Shown here piece after piece: positions 53,532 to 63,600 of a stretch of DNA of 64,000 nucleotides. Within the stretch, counting starts at the first letter, position 1. Each line of letters opens with the position of its first letter. The translations under genes were made by a program, and so were the position numbers. Below the pieces are notes generated by a model. It saw only the letters and a list, made by a program, of their open reading frames with translations, was not told the origin of the DNA and ran no database searches. The stretch is from Bacteroidales bacterium (GTDB lineage: Bacteria; Bacteroidota; Bacteroidia; Bacteroidales; UBA932): contig JAFZDJ010000003.1 in NCBI GenBank assembly GCA_017561265.1, forward strand, positions 163,953-227,952. Reading direction: 5' to 3'.

Positions 53532-55556
53532 ATGCATAACAGATTCCACGAAGATATTCTGGCAGGTATTCCGGCAGTTCTTCCGGAGCCGAAGCCATAT
53601 GACACAACAGTGAACCATGCACCTAAGCGCAAGGAAATCCTCAGCGCGGAGGAGAAGGTTCTGGCCATCAAGAACGCACTCAGATATTTCCCGGAAGAGA
53701 ATCACGCTGTTCTTGCAGCGGAGTTCGCACAGGAGCTCAAGGACTACGGACGCATATATATGTACCGTCTCCGTCCTGACTATGAAATGTACGCACGTCC
53801 TATCGACGAATATCCTGCAAAGTCAAAGCAGGCAGCAGCCATCATGGCGATGATCCAGAACAATCTGGACTACCGCGTGGCCCAGCATCCGCATGAGCTC
53901 ATCACTTATGGAGGCAATGGAGCCGTGTTCCAGAACTGGGCCCAGTACCGCCTCGTGATGCAGTATCTCGCTACAATGACCGACGAGCAGACACTCGTGA
54001 TGTATTCAGGTCATCCTCTCGGTCTCTTCCCTAGCCACAAGGATGCTCCGCGCGTGATCGTGACAAACGGAATGGTGATTCCGAACTATTCGAAGCCGGA
54101 TCATTGGGAGAAATTCAACGCCCTCGGAGTGTCACAGTACGGCCAGATGACAGCAGGATCATATATGTACATCGGTCCTCAGGGCATCGTGCACGGAACC
54201 ACCATCACCGTGATGAACGCAGCACGCAAGCAGCTCAAGACCAGAGGCATAGCAGGTACTGAAGAGAACATGAAGGGCATGCTCTTCGTGACAGCCGGAC
54301 TCGGAGGAATGTCAGGTGCACAGCCTAAGGCAGGTGTCATCTCCGGAGTCGTAAGCGTTTGCGCCGAGGTGAATCCTCATGCTGCTCACAAGAGACATGA
54401 CCAGGGTTGGGTAGATGAAATCCATGAGAATCTTGACGAGCTCATCCCACGTATCCGCAAGGCCGTGGCAGACAGGGAAGTCGTATCAATCGCATATCAG
54501 GGTAATGTCGTAGATCTTTGGGAAAGACTGGCTGAGGAGAACATCCATGTCGATCTCGGATCCGACCAGACTTCCCTCCACAACCCATGGGCAGGAGGTT
54601 ACTACCCTGTCGGATACTCATATGAGGAATCCAACAGAATGATGGCCGAGGAGCCTGAAAGATTCAAGGAATGCGTACAGGAGTCTCTTCGCAGACATGC
54701 AGCGGCAGTCAACAAGCTGGCAGACAGAGGAATGTACTTCTTCGACTACGGAAATGCCTTCCTTCTCGAGGCTTCACGTGCAGGAGCTGATGTTCTGCGC
54801 GAAGACGGACGCTTCCGCTATCCTTCATATGTACAGGACATCATGGGTCCTCTCTTCTTCGACTACGGATTCGGTCCTTTCAGATGGGTCTGCATGTCAG
54901 AGAATCCTGAAGACCTCGCGAAATCCGATGCAATCGCGGCACGTGTGCTGAGAGAAATCATGGCCGAGGCTCCTGAGGAGATCCAGGGTCAGATGATGGA
55001 TAACATCCGCTGGATCGAGGAAGCCGGAAGAAACAACCTAGTGGTGGGCTCGCAGGCACGTATCCTCTATGCAGACTGTGAAGGCCGTATGAAGATCGCT
55101 CTTGCCTTCAACGAGGCCATCCGCAACGGAGAAATCACCGCTCCGATCGTCCTCGGACGCGACCATCATGACGTTTCCGGAACAGATTCACCGTTCCGCG
55201 AGACATCCAATATCTATGACGGATCGCAGTTCTGCGCCGACATGGCAGTACATAATGTCATCGGTGACGGATTCCGTGGCGCAACATGGGTATCTATCCA
55301 TAACGGCGGCGGCGTAGGCTGGGGCGAGGTGATGAACGGAGGATTCGGAATGGTCATCGACGGTTCTGCAGACTCGGACCGTCACATTCAGGAAATGCTT
55401 CTCTGGGACGTGAACAACGGTATCGCACGCCGCAGCTGGGCACGCAACGAAGGCGCAATGCATGCCATCAAGCGCGAAATGGACCGTACTCCAGGGCTGA
55501 AGGTCACTCTTCCTAACATTGCGAACGAAGAGATGATCAGAGAAATCCTCAAATGA
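53532..55556 (+). CDS. hutU: Urocanate hydratase
   Basis: A 674-aa urocanase, adding water to urocanate to form imidazolonepropionate with NAD as a covalent catalyst. TYGGNGAVFQNWAQYRLVMQYL, SGHPLGLFPSHKDAPRVIVTNG, MTAGSYMYIGPQGIVHGTT and GLGGMSGAQPKA are urocanase signatures; ISIHNGGGVGWGEVMNGGFGMVIDG lies near the end. It is the long form of the enzyme found in Bacteroidota, about 115 residues longer than the enterobacterial one. Its stop overlaps the start of a broken Stealth gene (ATGA). Confidence 0.95.
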   Translation: MHNRFHEDILAGIPAVLPEPKPYDTTVNHAPKRKEILSAEEKVLAIKNALRYFPEENHAVLAAEFAQELKDYGRIYMYRLRPDYEMYARPIDEYPAKSKQAAAIMAMIQNNLDYRVAQHPHELITYGGNGAVFQNWAQYRLVMQYLATMTDEQTLVMYSGHPLGLFPSHKDAPRVIVTNGMVIPNYSKPDHWEKFNALGVSQYGQMTAGSYMYIGPQGIVHGTTITVMNAARKQLKTRGIAGTEENMKGMLFVTAGLGGMSGAQPKAGVISGVVSVCAEVNPHAAHKRHDQGWVDEIHENLDELIPRIRKAVADREVVSIAYQGNVVDLWERLAEENIHVDLGSDQTSLHNPWAGGYYPVGYSYEESNRMMAEEPERFKECVQESLRRHAAAVNKLADRGMYFFDYGNAFLLEASRAGADVLREDGRFRYPSYVQDIMGPLFFDYGFGPFRWVCMSENPEDLAKSDAIAARVLREIMAEAPEEIQGQMMDNIRWIEEAGRNNLVVGSQARILYADCEGRMKIALAFNEAIRNGEITAPIVLGRDHHDVSGTDSPFRETSNIYDGSQFCADMAVHNVIGDGFRGATWVSIHNGGGVGWGEVMNGGFGMVIDGSADSDRHIQEMLLWDVNNGIARRSWARNEGAMHAIKREMDRTPGLKVTLPNIANEEMIREILK

Positions 55557-56141
55557 CGGATGTCATAGACATAGTTATTCCGTGGGTGGACGGGGATGAT
55601 CCTGTCCACCGTGCGGAGCGTCAGAAAGATCTACATAGTCACCGACAGACAGGATCCGCATCTTGATAAACCGCTTGCCGAAGCTCTGCCGGAAGGTCAT
55701 ATTCCAATGGAAATCATCGATCACAAGGTAATTTTGCGCATTCCGGGACTTAGCGAAAGATTCCTCCTGATGAACGACGATTTCATGTTCATCGGCAAGG
55801 CCAGACCGGAGGATTTCTTCAAGGAGCACGAAGATCTGATAATCAGAAACATACATCACAAGTTCCGCAATGCGGAACAATTCAATTCGCAGGAGCTTTT
55901 CTATATATCAGAATCTAGAGAAGGCCGCTGCAAAGTCATAAATACAGACACAAGACTGGTCTACCTCAAACCCAAGAAGAAAAAAGGTTACATCGACAGG
56001 AAACTGGCCATGTTCGAGCGCAGGAAGGGCGCAATATTCTGCTGCGTGAATGCCTTGAGCCTTGCAGGCAAGGATGATCAGGCTAAAATAATGTCCTGGG
56101 TGCGAAACAGGATATTTCAGAATCTGCGGCCGTCACCATAA
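55553..56141 (+). pseudogene. Broken Stealth-type capsule phosphotransferase gene
   Basis: Starts at an ATG overlapping the hutU stop and reads MTDVIDIVIPWVDGDDPVHR, the first conserved region (CR1) of Stealth proteins, which transfer hexose 1-phosphate to capsular polysaccharide. That frame stops at 55666. From about 55617 another frame reads SVRKIYIVTDRQDP and NDDFMFI, the second region (CR2), and continues to 56141. The CR1-CR2 linker is missing. The joint is at AGCGTCAGAAA, which fits a deletion between short repeats. No product with both regions can be made without frameshifting. Its end overlaps the Wzi gene by 25 nt. Confidence 0.75.
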
Positions 56142-57610
56142 ACGACGCGCAGGGTGAGACCGACAGAATCCTGATACAGCTGTCCCCAGTCGGCATAGGC
56201 TCCTATTGCAAAATCTACAGGCAGATCATGCATTTTCTCTCCGAATTCCAGTTCAAGAGCAAGGGAAAGCTGACGCGGATACCTGGCAAAGAATGATGTT
56301 TCCGGCTGCTTGTATTTACCCATATTCTTCGTATATGTAGCAAGCGCACGATACGGTATCTTATTGAAAGCCACTCCCTTGACACCGAAATGATGTCCTC
56401 GGAGCCTCGTAGAGGCCACACCATTTGTCACGCCGTCATTGCCTGGAGCCTGAGGCAGGATGAGAGGACAGCCGATGATCCTGTTGTAATTGGTCCATCC
56501 GGACCTGTACTCCCCGTTGCCGAAATAATTGTCACCACCTCCAAGCACAACCTTGCCGTATGTAGGCTCGCTAGGATCCTGTTCGGCCTTCTCTTCTTCA
56601 GTTGCAGGACGGTCATGATCCGGTCCGGACTGCCATGTTGTGCTGATGAACTCATAAATGAAGTCTGTCACAAATGCATCACGCTTGTCCAGCGAACACT
56701 GAAGAGACCAGATTCCGTCCGGAGCATTCTTGAACTTCATTCCGGATCCGTCTTCGAACGGCTTGTCATACTGCGCTGTAAGGGTGAAGCTGTCGGCTCT
56801 CCAGTCGAGACGGAAATATTCCTTTCCAAGATGATTTCCGAGGACGTTTATCTGATCGGAGACAGAAGCGTCTTCCCTGCCCTTTCCGGCCACGAAGACT
56901 ATGACATAATCCATGAACGAGACCGGCTGTGGGCCATAAAGAGGCGAATTGCCTCCCCACTGAGCCCAATGCTCGAATCCGAAGCTGAAATCAACCTTTC
57001 TTCCAAGGGCGAACTTGAGCGAAAGTGACTTGTTATGAATCATGGCACGATCGACAAATCTATTGTCAATCATCTGATAATGAGCGATATTCCCCTTGAA
57101 TCCTACCCAATGTCCTTTCTCGAAATATATCCAGTCCGACCAGGCATTGATACCGGGAATGTTGCGTGCGTTCCGCGAATACATGACATTTCCTCCAGAT
57201 ATCGAGATGTCTTCCAATGTCCTTTCACGTGGCTTCATTCCAAGATCCAGATGAAGCATCTTCCATGAACCGGAAAGATAGAGCCTGTCCACAAGTCCAT
57301 ATGCCTGACGCGGATTCACCGGGTTTGCTGATGCCAATGCTCCGACGAGATTCGTTCCTGCTTCAAAGTTCCATCCTTCTTCCTTTCCGTATCTGATGTC
57401 GGCACCGAAAGTCAGCACTCCGGAAGAAGAATAGGGCATGATTCCGTCATGACTGGTCCTTGCCCAGAAGGGCAGATACTGCCCTGTTCCGACCAATGCA
57501 TCGGCAGTTCCGCCCCAATTAACTTTCAGGTCCTGCGCATTTGCAGAAAGCACTGCAGAGACGAACAACACTGCAGCTATTATCAAATTATAGAGTAATC
57601 TTACTTTCAT
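56117..57610 (-). CDS. Wzi-family outer-membrane capsule assembly protein
   Basis: A 497-aa exported protein (signal peptide about 1-25, cut after SANA) with many short amphipathic beta strands and a strand-like C-terminal end (LTLRVVYGDGRRF), as in outer-membrane barrels. The overall pattern, with YLPFWARTSHDGIMPYSSSG and GPQPVSFMDYVIVFVAGKG, matches the capsule assembly Wzi family of Bacteroidota. Wzi holds capsular polysaccharide at the cell surface. It is convergent to the broken Stealth gene and divergent from hutH. Confidence 0.8.
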   Translation of the reverse strand: MKVRLLYNLIIAAVLFVSAVLSANAQDLKVNWGGTADALVGTGQYLPFWARTSHDGIMPYSSSGVLTFGADIRYGKEEGWNFEAGTNLVGALASANPVNPRQAYGLVDRLYLSGSWKMLHLDLGMKPRERTLEDISISGGNVMYSRNARNIPGINAWSDWIYFEKGHWVGFKGNIAHYQMIDNRFVDRAMIHNKSLSLKFALGRKVDFSFGFEHWAQWGGNSPLYGPQPVSFMDYVIVFVAGKGREDASVSDQINVLGNHLGKEYFRLDWRADSFTLTAQYDKPFEDGSGMKFKNAPDGIWSLQCSLDKRDAFVTDFIYEFISTTWQSGPDHDRPATEEEKAEQDPSEPTYGKVVLGGGDNYFGNGEYRSGWTNYNRIIGCPLILPQAPGNDGVTNGVASTRLRGHHFGVKGVAFNKIPYRALATYTKNMGKYKQPETSFFARYPRQLSLALELEFGEKMHDLPVDFAIGAYADWGQLYQDSVGLTLRVVYGDGRRF

Positions 57611-57637
57611 GTGACAAATATAATTATAATTATTTCA

Positions 57638-57645
57638 TATCTTTG
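57638..57645 (+). promoter_or_regulatory. hutH -7 promoter box
   Basis: TATCTTTG, matching TAnnTTTG, 25 nt before the hutH ATG at 57671. It argues against the longer open frame starting at 57611. Confidence 0.6.
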
Positions 57646-57670
57646 TATGATTATCAACAACAAAATCATC

Positions 57671-59143
57671 ATGAACCATATAATTTCACACAAGAAGCTC
57701 ACTATCGACCATGTCAAGACACTCTTGGCAGAAGGTACACATCTCGAACTTGGAAAAGAGGCTGAGGCAGCCATCATCAAGTGCCGTAAGTTCCTGGACA
57801 CCAAGATGGAAGATATCGGCAGACCTGTATACGGAGTTACAACAGGATTCGGTTCTCTCTGCAATATCACCATTCCTGCTGAGGATCTCTCGCAGCTCCA
57901 GCACAACCTCGTAATGTCGCATGCATGCGGCGTCGGAGAAACCGTACGTCCTGAAATCGTGAAGCTCATGCTCCTTCTCAAGATCCAGTCTTTGTCATAT
58001 GGATATTCGGGAGTGCAGCTTATCACTGTGCAGCGTCTGGTCGATATGTTCAACAATGACATTCTTCCTGTAGTGTATCAGCAGGGTTCGCTCGGAGCAT
58101 CAGGAGACCTCGCTCCCCTCGCACATCTGTGCCTGCCGCTCATCGGAATGGGAGAGGTGCTGTACAAGGGTGAAATCCGTCAGTCTGCGGAGCTCTGGAA
58201 GGAACTCGGTTGGGAGGCTATCCGTCTTCAGTCGAAGGAGGGTCTTGCGCTGCTCAACGGAACACAGTTCATGAGTGCGCATGCCGTATGGTCACTCATT
58301 CAGGCTGAGAGACTTTCAGACTGGGCTGACAAGATCGGCGCCATGTCGCTTGAGGCTTATGACGGGCGCATAGAGCCGTTCTATCCTCAGGTTCATGAGG
58401 TACGTGCCCATCAGGGACAGATTGATACTGCTGCACGATTCAGGGAGCTTCTCGAGGGCAGTGAGATCATCAAGCGCAAGAAGGTTCATGTGCAGGATCC
58501 ATATTCATTCAGGTGCATCCCGCAGGTTCATGGTGCGTCAAAGGATACTATCAGATATGTGAAGTCAGTCATCGAGATCGAGATCAACAGTGCAACTGAC
58601 AATCCTACTGTCTTCCCTGACGAGGATCTGATCATTTCGGCAGGTAACTTCCACGGACAGCCTATCGCTCTCCCTATGGATATGCTTACTCTTGCCCTTT
58701 CCGAGCTGTCAAACATTTCTGAGAGGCGTATATACAAGCTTATTTCAGGCCAGAGAGGTCTGCCTAATTTCCTTGTGGCGAAGCCTGGTCTTAACAGCGG
58801 TTTCATGATTCCTCAGTATACTGCTGCTTCGATCGTGAGCCAGAGCAAGGGATTGTGCATGCCTGCATCAGCAGATTCGATTCCTTCTTCGCAGGGTCAG
58901 GAGGATCATGTGAGCATGGGTGCAAATGCGGCTACGAAGCTTGTGCGTGTTGTTGAGAATACCGAGAGAGTACTTGCTATCGAGCTTTTCAATGCGGCTC
59001 AGGCTCTTCAGTTCCGTCGTCCTTTGAAGTCTTCATGGGAGATTGAGAAGATTTTTGCGAAGTATCGCAAGGTGGTGCCGTTCATTGATGATGATACTTA
59101 CATGCATCCATTGATCGAAAAGTCGGTGGAGTTTATCAGATAA
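57671..59143 (+). CDS. hutH: Histidine ammonia-lyase
   Basis: A 490-aa MIO-dependent lyase removing ammonia from histidine to give urocanate. The Ala-Ser-Gly triad that forms the MIO cofactor is seen in GSLGASGDLAPLAHL (about 143-145); YGVTTGFGSL (base-providing Tyr) and QDPYSFRCIPQVHG follow. The start at 57671 (MNHIISHKKLTIDHV) is chosen because a promoter box lies between it and the earlier open start. It begins the second half of the hut genes; hutI follows after a 138-nt gap holding an inverted-repeat element. Confidence 0.95.
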   Translation: MNHIISHKKLTIDHVKTLLAEGTHLELGKEAEAAIIKCRKFLDTKMEDIGRPVYGVTTGFGSLCNITIPAEDLSQLQHNLVMSHACGVGETVRPEIVKLMLLLKIQSLSYGYSGVQLITVQRLVDMFNNDILPVVYQQGSLGASGDLAPLAHLCLPLIGMGEVLYKGEIRQSAELWKELGWEAIRLQSKEGLALLNGTQFMSAHAVWSLIQAERLSDWADKIGAMSLEAYDGRIEPFYPQVHEVRAHQGQIDTAARFRELLEGSEIIKRKKVHVQDPYSFRCIPQVHGASKDTIRYVKSVIEIEINSATDNPTVFPDEDLIISAGNFHGQPIALPMDMLTLALSELSNISERRIYKLISGQRGLPNFLVAKPGLNSGFMIPQYTAASIVSQSKGLCMPASADSIPSSQGQEDHVSMGANAATKLVRVVENTERVLAIELFNAAQALQFRRPLKSSWEIEKIFAKYRKVVPFIDDDTYMHPLIEKSVEFIR

Positions 59144-59150
59144 TTACCGA

Positions 59151-59261
59151 GCAGAATACCGGTATTTTTCAAAACTAAATCCCTCCCACTCCTGCGGAGC
59201 GGGTCCCTCCCGTTCACAAGGCCACGGGCGGCCATGGTTTTGAAAAACACCGGTATTCTGC
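59151..59261. mobile_element. MITE-like inverted-repeat element
   Basis: 111-nt element between hutH and hutI with 25-nt terminal inverted repeats that match at 24 positions (59151-59175 and 59237-59261; each holds ACCGGTATT and CAAAAC or its complement). The 61-nt inside is GC-rich, holds hairpins (CTCC-TGC-GGAG; CCCGT/ACGGG) and has no ORF. No clear target-site duplication. Confidence 0.65.
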
Positions 59262-59281
59262 AGAAATCAGTCAAATAATCT

Positions 59282-60523
59282 ATGAAGAAGACAATCATAT
59301 ATAATATCGGGACGCTGGCGGGAATACTGCCGGAGGGGGTAAGGAAGCTGGAAGGTTCCGGGATGAATCATGTGGAGTGCATCGAGAATGCTTATCTTGT
59401 GATTGAGGATGGGGTGATTGCTGCATTCGGATCCGCATCCGACATACATCTGCCCGGAAGCAAGGAAGCAAATACAGAGTATGTAGATGCGAAGGGAGGA
59501 TTTGTGATGCCTTGCTTCTGCGACAGTCACACTCATATCGTATATGCGGGATGCAGGGACGGTGAGTTCAGGGACAAGATTGCAGGACTTTCATATGAGG
59601 AGATTGCGGCACGAGGCGGCGGAATCCTCAATTCAGCAGATCTTCTGCATGAAACATCAGAAGACGAACTGTATCGCCAGTCAATGGAGCGCGTGAACGA
59701 GATCATGGCGATGGGTACAGGTGCCGTTGAGATCAAGAGCGGTTATGGCCTGACTGTGGAGGACGAGCTGAAGATGCTTCGCGTGATCAAGCGCATAAAA
59801 GAGACCGCACCGGTTACTGTAAAGGCAAATTTCCTTGGTGCGCATGCCGTGGGAAGAGCATACAGAGGCCGTCAGAGTGAATATGTCGACCTGGTATGCA
59901 ATGAAATGCTTCCAAAAGTGGCAAAAGAAGGCCTTGCAGACTTCGTTGATGTATTCTGTGATGCCGGGTTCTTTACGGTTGAAGAGACCGCCAGAATACT
60001 TGAAAAGGCGGCAGAATATGGAATAAAGCCAAAGATACATGCAAATGAGCTGGAGGTTTCAGGAGGAGTACAGGTGGGTGTAAAATATGATGCATTGTCA
60101 GTGGATCATCTGGAAAAGACTACCGATGCTGAGATCGAAGCCCTGCGCGGAAGCGGAACAATGCCGACGATGCTGCCAGGATGCTCATTCTTCCTCGGAC
60201 TTCCTTATGGACGTGCGAAAGATTATATTGAAGCAGGTCTTCCTGTCGCTCTTGCATCGGATTACAATCCAGGATCAAGTCCTAGCGGAAACATGAGGTT
60301 CGTAATGGCTCTAGGATGCATCAGAATGAGGCTTACTCCGGAACAGTCGTTCAATGCATGCACGATCAATTCTGCATATGCAATGGGAGTTAGCGACATA
60401 TTGGGATCGATTACAGTCGGCAAAAAAGCCAACCTGATAATAACCAGGCCTCTTCCATCCCTCGCATTCATTCCATACAGCCACCAGACTCCGATCATTG
60501 AAAGAGTCATTCTGAATAAATAG
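59282..60523 (+). CDS. hutI: Imidazolonepropionase
   Basis: A 413-aa amidohydrolase opening 4-imidazolone-5-propionate to N-formiminoglutamate. Metal ligands in DSHTHIVYAG (about 80-89); EIKSGYGLTVEDELKMLRVIKR, the substrate region KIHANELE and the final SDYNPGSSPSGNM with the metal-binding Asp are typical. Full length. The product is the substrate of FtcD encoded upstream, so no HutG or HutF is required. No U-rich terminator follows on this strand. Confidence 0.96.
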   Translation: MKKTIIYNIGTLAGILPEGVRKLEGSGMNHVECIENAYLVIEDGVIAAFGSASDIHLPGSKEANTEYVDAKGGFVMPCFCDSHTHIVYAGCRDGEFRDKIAGLSYEEIAARGGGILNSADLLHETSEDELYRQSMERVNEIMAMGTGAVEIKSGYGLTVEDELKMLRVIKRIKETAPVTVKANFLGAHAVGRAYRGRQSEYVDLVCNEMLPKVAKEGLADFVDVFCDAGFFTVEETARILEKAAEYGIKPKIHANELEVSGGVQVGVKYDALSVDHLEKTTDAEIEALRGSGTMPTMLPGCSFFLGLPYGRAKDYIEAGLPVALASDYNPGSSPSGNMRFVMALGCIRMRLTPEQSFNACTINSAYAMGVSDILGSITVGKKANLIITRPLPSLAFIPYSHQTPIIERVILNK

Positions 60524-60544
60524 GTAAGAAATCAAATACCACAG

Positions 60545-60577
60545 TAAAAGCCAGGTTGATATGACATCAATCTGGCT
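60545..60577 (-). terminator. Hairpin near hutI end
   Basis: Stem AGCCAGGTTGAT/ATCAATCTGGCT (one G-U pair) with a 5-nt loop. On the minus strand it is followed by TTTTA, so it could be a second terminator for the large surface-protein gene; on the plus strand it has no T-run. Confidence 0.5.
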
Positions 60578-60585
60578 ATTGGCAT

Positions 60586-60601
60586 TATAGGTATACCTAT
60601 A
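60586..60601. other. 16-nt perfect palindrome
   Basis: TATAGGTATACCTATA between two hairpins downstream of hutI. Function unknown. Confidence 0.3.
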
Positions 60602-60616
60602 TCAAGGGACTAATAC

Positions 60617-60650
60617 AATAAAAAGCCCCTCTGCGGATGCAGAGGGGCAA
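60617..60650 (-). terminator. Strong terminator of the surface-protein gene
   Basis: Perfect 10-bp stem GCCCCTCTGC/GCAGAGGGGC with loop GGAT, followed on the minus strand by TTTTTATTG. It lies 31 nt after the stop codon of the large gene. Confidence 0.9.
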
Positions 60651-60680
60651 TTCGTATAGTTATCTTAGATAAGTATCAAA

Positions 60681-63600
60681 TTACTTTGTGAACTTAACCT
60701 TAGCAACTGCAGTGTGTGGAGTACCACAGTAGTCGTGAGTAAGGATAACTGGTACCTCAACGATTACGTTCTCAGTAAGGTTACCGTTGTCCATAAGGAG
60801 AGTAACTGTACCTGTAGTTGCATCTACTGAATAGTCAGCAGCTGTAAGAGCGTAGTTAGATGTCTCAAGGTAAGCCTTAACATTCTTCTTATCAACAGCG
60901 ATTGTCTGGTTGTAAACATCGAATACGTTAACACCTGTTGATGCGAATGCATCAGTAGTCTTAGCACGTGAGTAACCCTCCCAGATCTCAGTAAGATCAG
61001 CTGCGTACTTGTTGTAGATCTCCTTACCAGTCTTAACATCCTTAACTACGAGAGCACCTACGATATTAGCTGTAGTAGCCTCTGCACCGTTCTTGTAAGC
61101 TACAGTAACAACCTTAGAAGCTGGAGCCTCAAGCTTAACAAGCTCAGGAACTACTGTCTGAACAGGAACTGTGTTGAATACAACATTCTGTCCCTTAGCG
61201 TCAGTTGCAGTTGCGTGAACGAGAGCAACTACGAAGTTGAGAGCGTTCTTACGGTTAGCACCGTCCCAAGATACAAGAGCCTCACCGTTAACAATTACTT
61301 CACCAACAACGTCGATAACTTCACCGTCGATAGATACACCTGGTACAGGAACTGCTGGAGACATAGGGTTTCTATCATCATCATAAGTATCAGTGAACAT
61401 GTAAACAATTGCAAGCTCACCTGCCTCTACCTCAGCCTTAACAGCGTCAGAAACTACGATGTACTGGCTAAGCTTAACAACATTGAGATCGTAAGCCTTG
61501 CCCTCAGTAAGACCAAGCTTCTTAGAGTTGAGCTCAGGGATAGTTACAGTACCATCGAGAGTTACAACACCATTCTTAACGAGAACTGGGTTAGGAGCGA
61601 TTGAGTAATTAGGCTTCTGGAAGTTAACCTTAGCAGTGAATGTATAGTTAACACCGAAGAAGTTGTAAGTGTGCTCGAGAGCGTAAGTAGCGTCGAACTT
61701 AGCCTGAGGATCAACAGTAATGTATGAAGCCTCCTTCTTAGTCTGAGCGTTGTATGCAAGTGTAAGAGCAGCACCAGCTGGCTGTGACTTGATAGCGCTT
61801 GACATAGCGAATTCTGTAGCTACATATACTGGATCGTAGTACATCTTCTGGTAGTCAAGAACGAAGTCAGCGAAGAATGTAGCGTCAGTTGCAAGAATCT
61901 TAGCTGCAGCCTCACCTACTGGAATCTCAACAGAGTGAGTAAGAGCAGCGTTAGCTGTGAATGTACCGAGGTCAATCTTCTTGTCAGTTGGCTTAGCACC
62001 GAGAGTGATGTCAAATGCTACATCGTAAGCTACGTTAGTTGCTGGGTCGATGAGCTGGAACCTAGCCTCATAGAGAGCGTCATGAGTAAGGAATGGAACG
62101 TTCACATAAGTTACCTGAGCAGCCTTAGATGAAAGAACCTTAACGTTTGCATAACCCTCAACCTTAGTATCCTTACCCTGAGCATCCTTAGTCTTAGCGT
62201 AAGCTGTAAGCTCGATATCCTGACCAAGAACTGGAGCACCCATGTAAGTAAGCTTAGTGATATCAACTGGTGAAGTAACAGCGCGCTCAACAGCAATCCA
62301 CTCCTGAGCTCTTTCTGGAGTATTGTATGACCACTTACCTGCATCGTAAGTTGCGAATGTGATAGCAGCCTTAGCGTAGTCGATTACGAGCTCACCTGTA
62401 AGAGCTACATTTGAAGTAGCAGGTGTGTTGTTAACCTTAAGAGTTGAAACTGTTGTAGCAGCCTTGTAACCTACAGTCTGGTTAAGCTGAACCTTTGCAG
62501 GAGCAACAACCTGTGCAGTAGATGCGAGACCGTTCTTAACTGTTGCGAATGGGATGAAATCCTTCTGTGCAGGGTAAGCAAGACCGTTACCGTTCTTGTC
62601 AGTGTAAGAGAAGTCAGCAGTAGCGTAAGTTACATTGATTGCAGTACCGATGAATGCAGAAGCCTCAGCTGGAGTCATAGCCTGACCCTCAACGTCAACA
62701 CGTACATCATAGATGTTGAAGAGTGACTGTGCAGCAGGCTCAGTATAAGGAACTGATACAGTGTTAGTCTCAGAAGCGAGTACCCACTCATTCTTCTTAG
62801 TGTTGTAGAACTTAACGAGATCAAGAACGTTCTGGTTAAGGTTTTCAGCCTCAGAGATAACTGGAACATAATCAGCAGCTACAACAGTACCTGCGTCAAC
62901 AGTTTTGTCATCCTCACCTGGAAGAGAAACGAGCTTATGATCAGCAATGTTGAGTGAAAGCTGTACGTTCTTCTGACCCTCAGTAAGAGCCTTGTAAGTA
63001 GCCTTGTTAGCTGGCTTAACGCGTGCATAAACAACTACGCGACCAGTGTTAGCGTCAGTATCAACAACCTCAGCAGCGATTACCTCAGCAGCCTCAGCCT
63101 TAGTTACAGGAACTGCGTTGAAGTAAACCTTGTCAGTTGTAACCTCAGCAGCGAGCTCGTTAGGAGTTACCTCATAAGTAAGCTTAACGAGAACATCTGA
63201 CTTGTACTGACCGAGTACGTAAGAAGAAGCAACTGTTGTACCGAGAGTGTTCTCTGGAACATATACTACAGCCTGGATCTGCTTGCCATACTCCTCGAGA
63301 AGAGCATTGTAAACTGAGAGAGCCTCGTTGATAGCCTCGATGTCAGCGTTAACCTTGTCCATCTTGTCGAGGAGCTCCTGGATCATACCAGCGTTCTGAC
63401 CTACGAGAGTATAGAGTGACTCTGCACCCTCACCGAAGATGCTCTCAGAAAGACCCTGAAGTTCTGCCTGAAGATCCTCGATAAGACCAGCCTGTGTACC
63501 TACGAGAGCCTGAAGACCAGTCTCGCTTCCGATAGTCTGCCAGAGCTGATCGAGCTCGTTCTGAAGAGCTGAAAGCTCAACTACGAGGCTGTCTGAGCTG

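Noticed and set aside
57615..57622. TATATTTG on the minus strand as promoter of the Wzi-family gene
   Set aside because: It lies only 5 nt before the ATG and lacks a -33 element; A/T-rich sequence gives such matches by chance.
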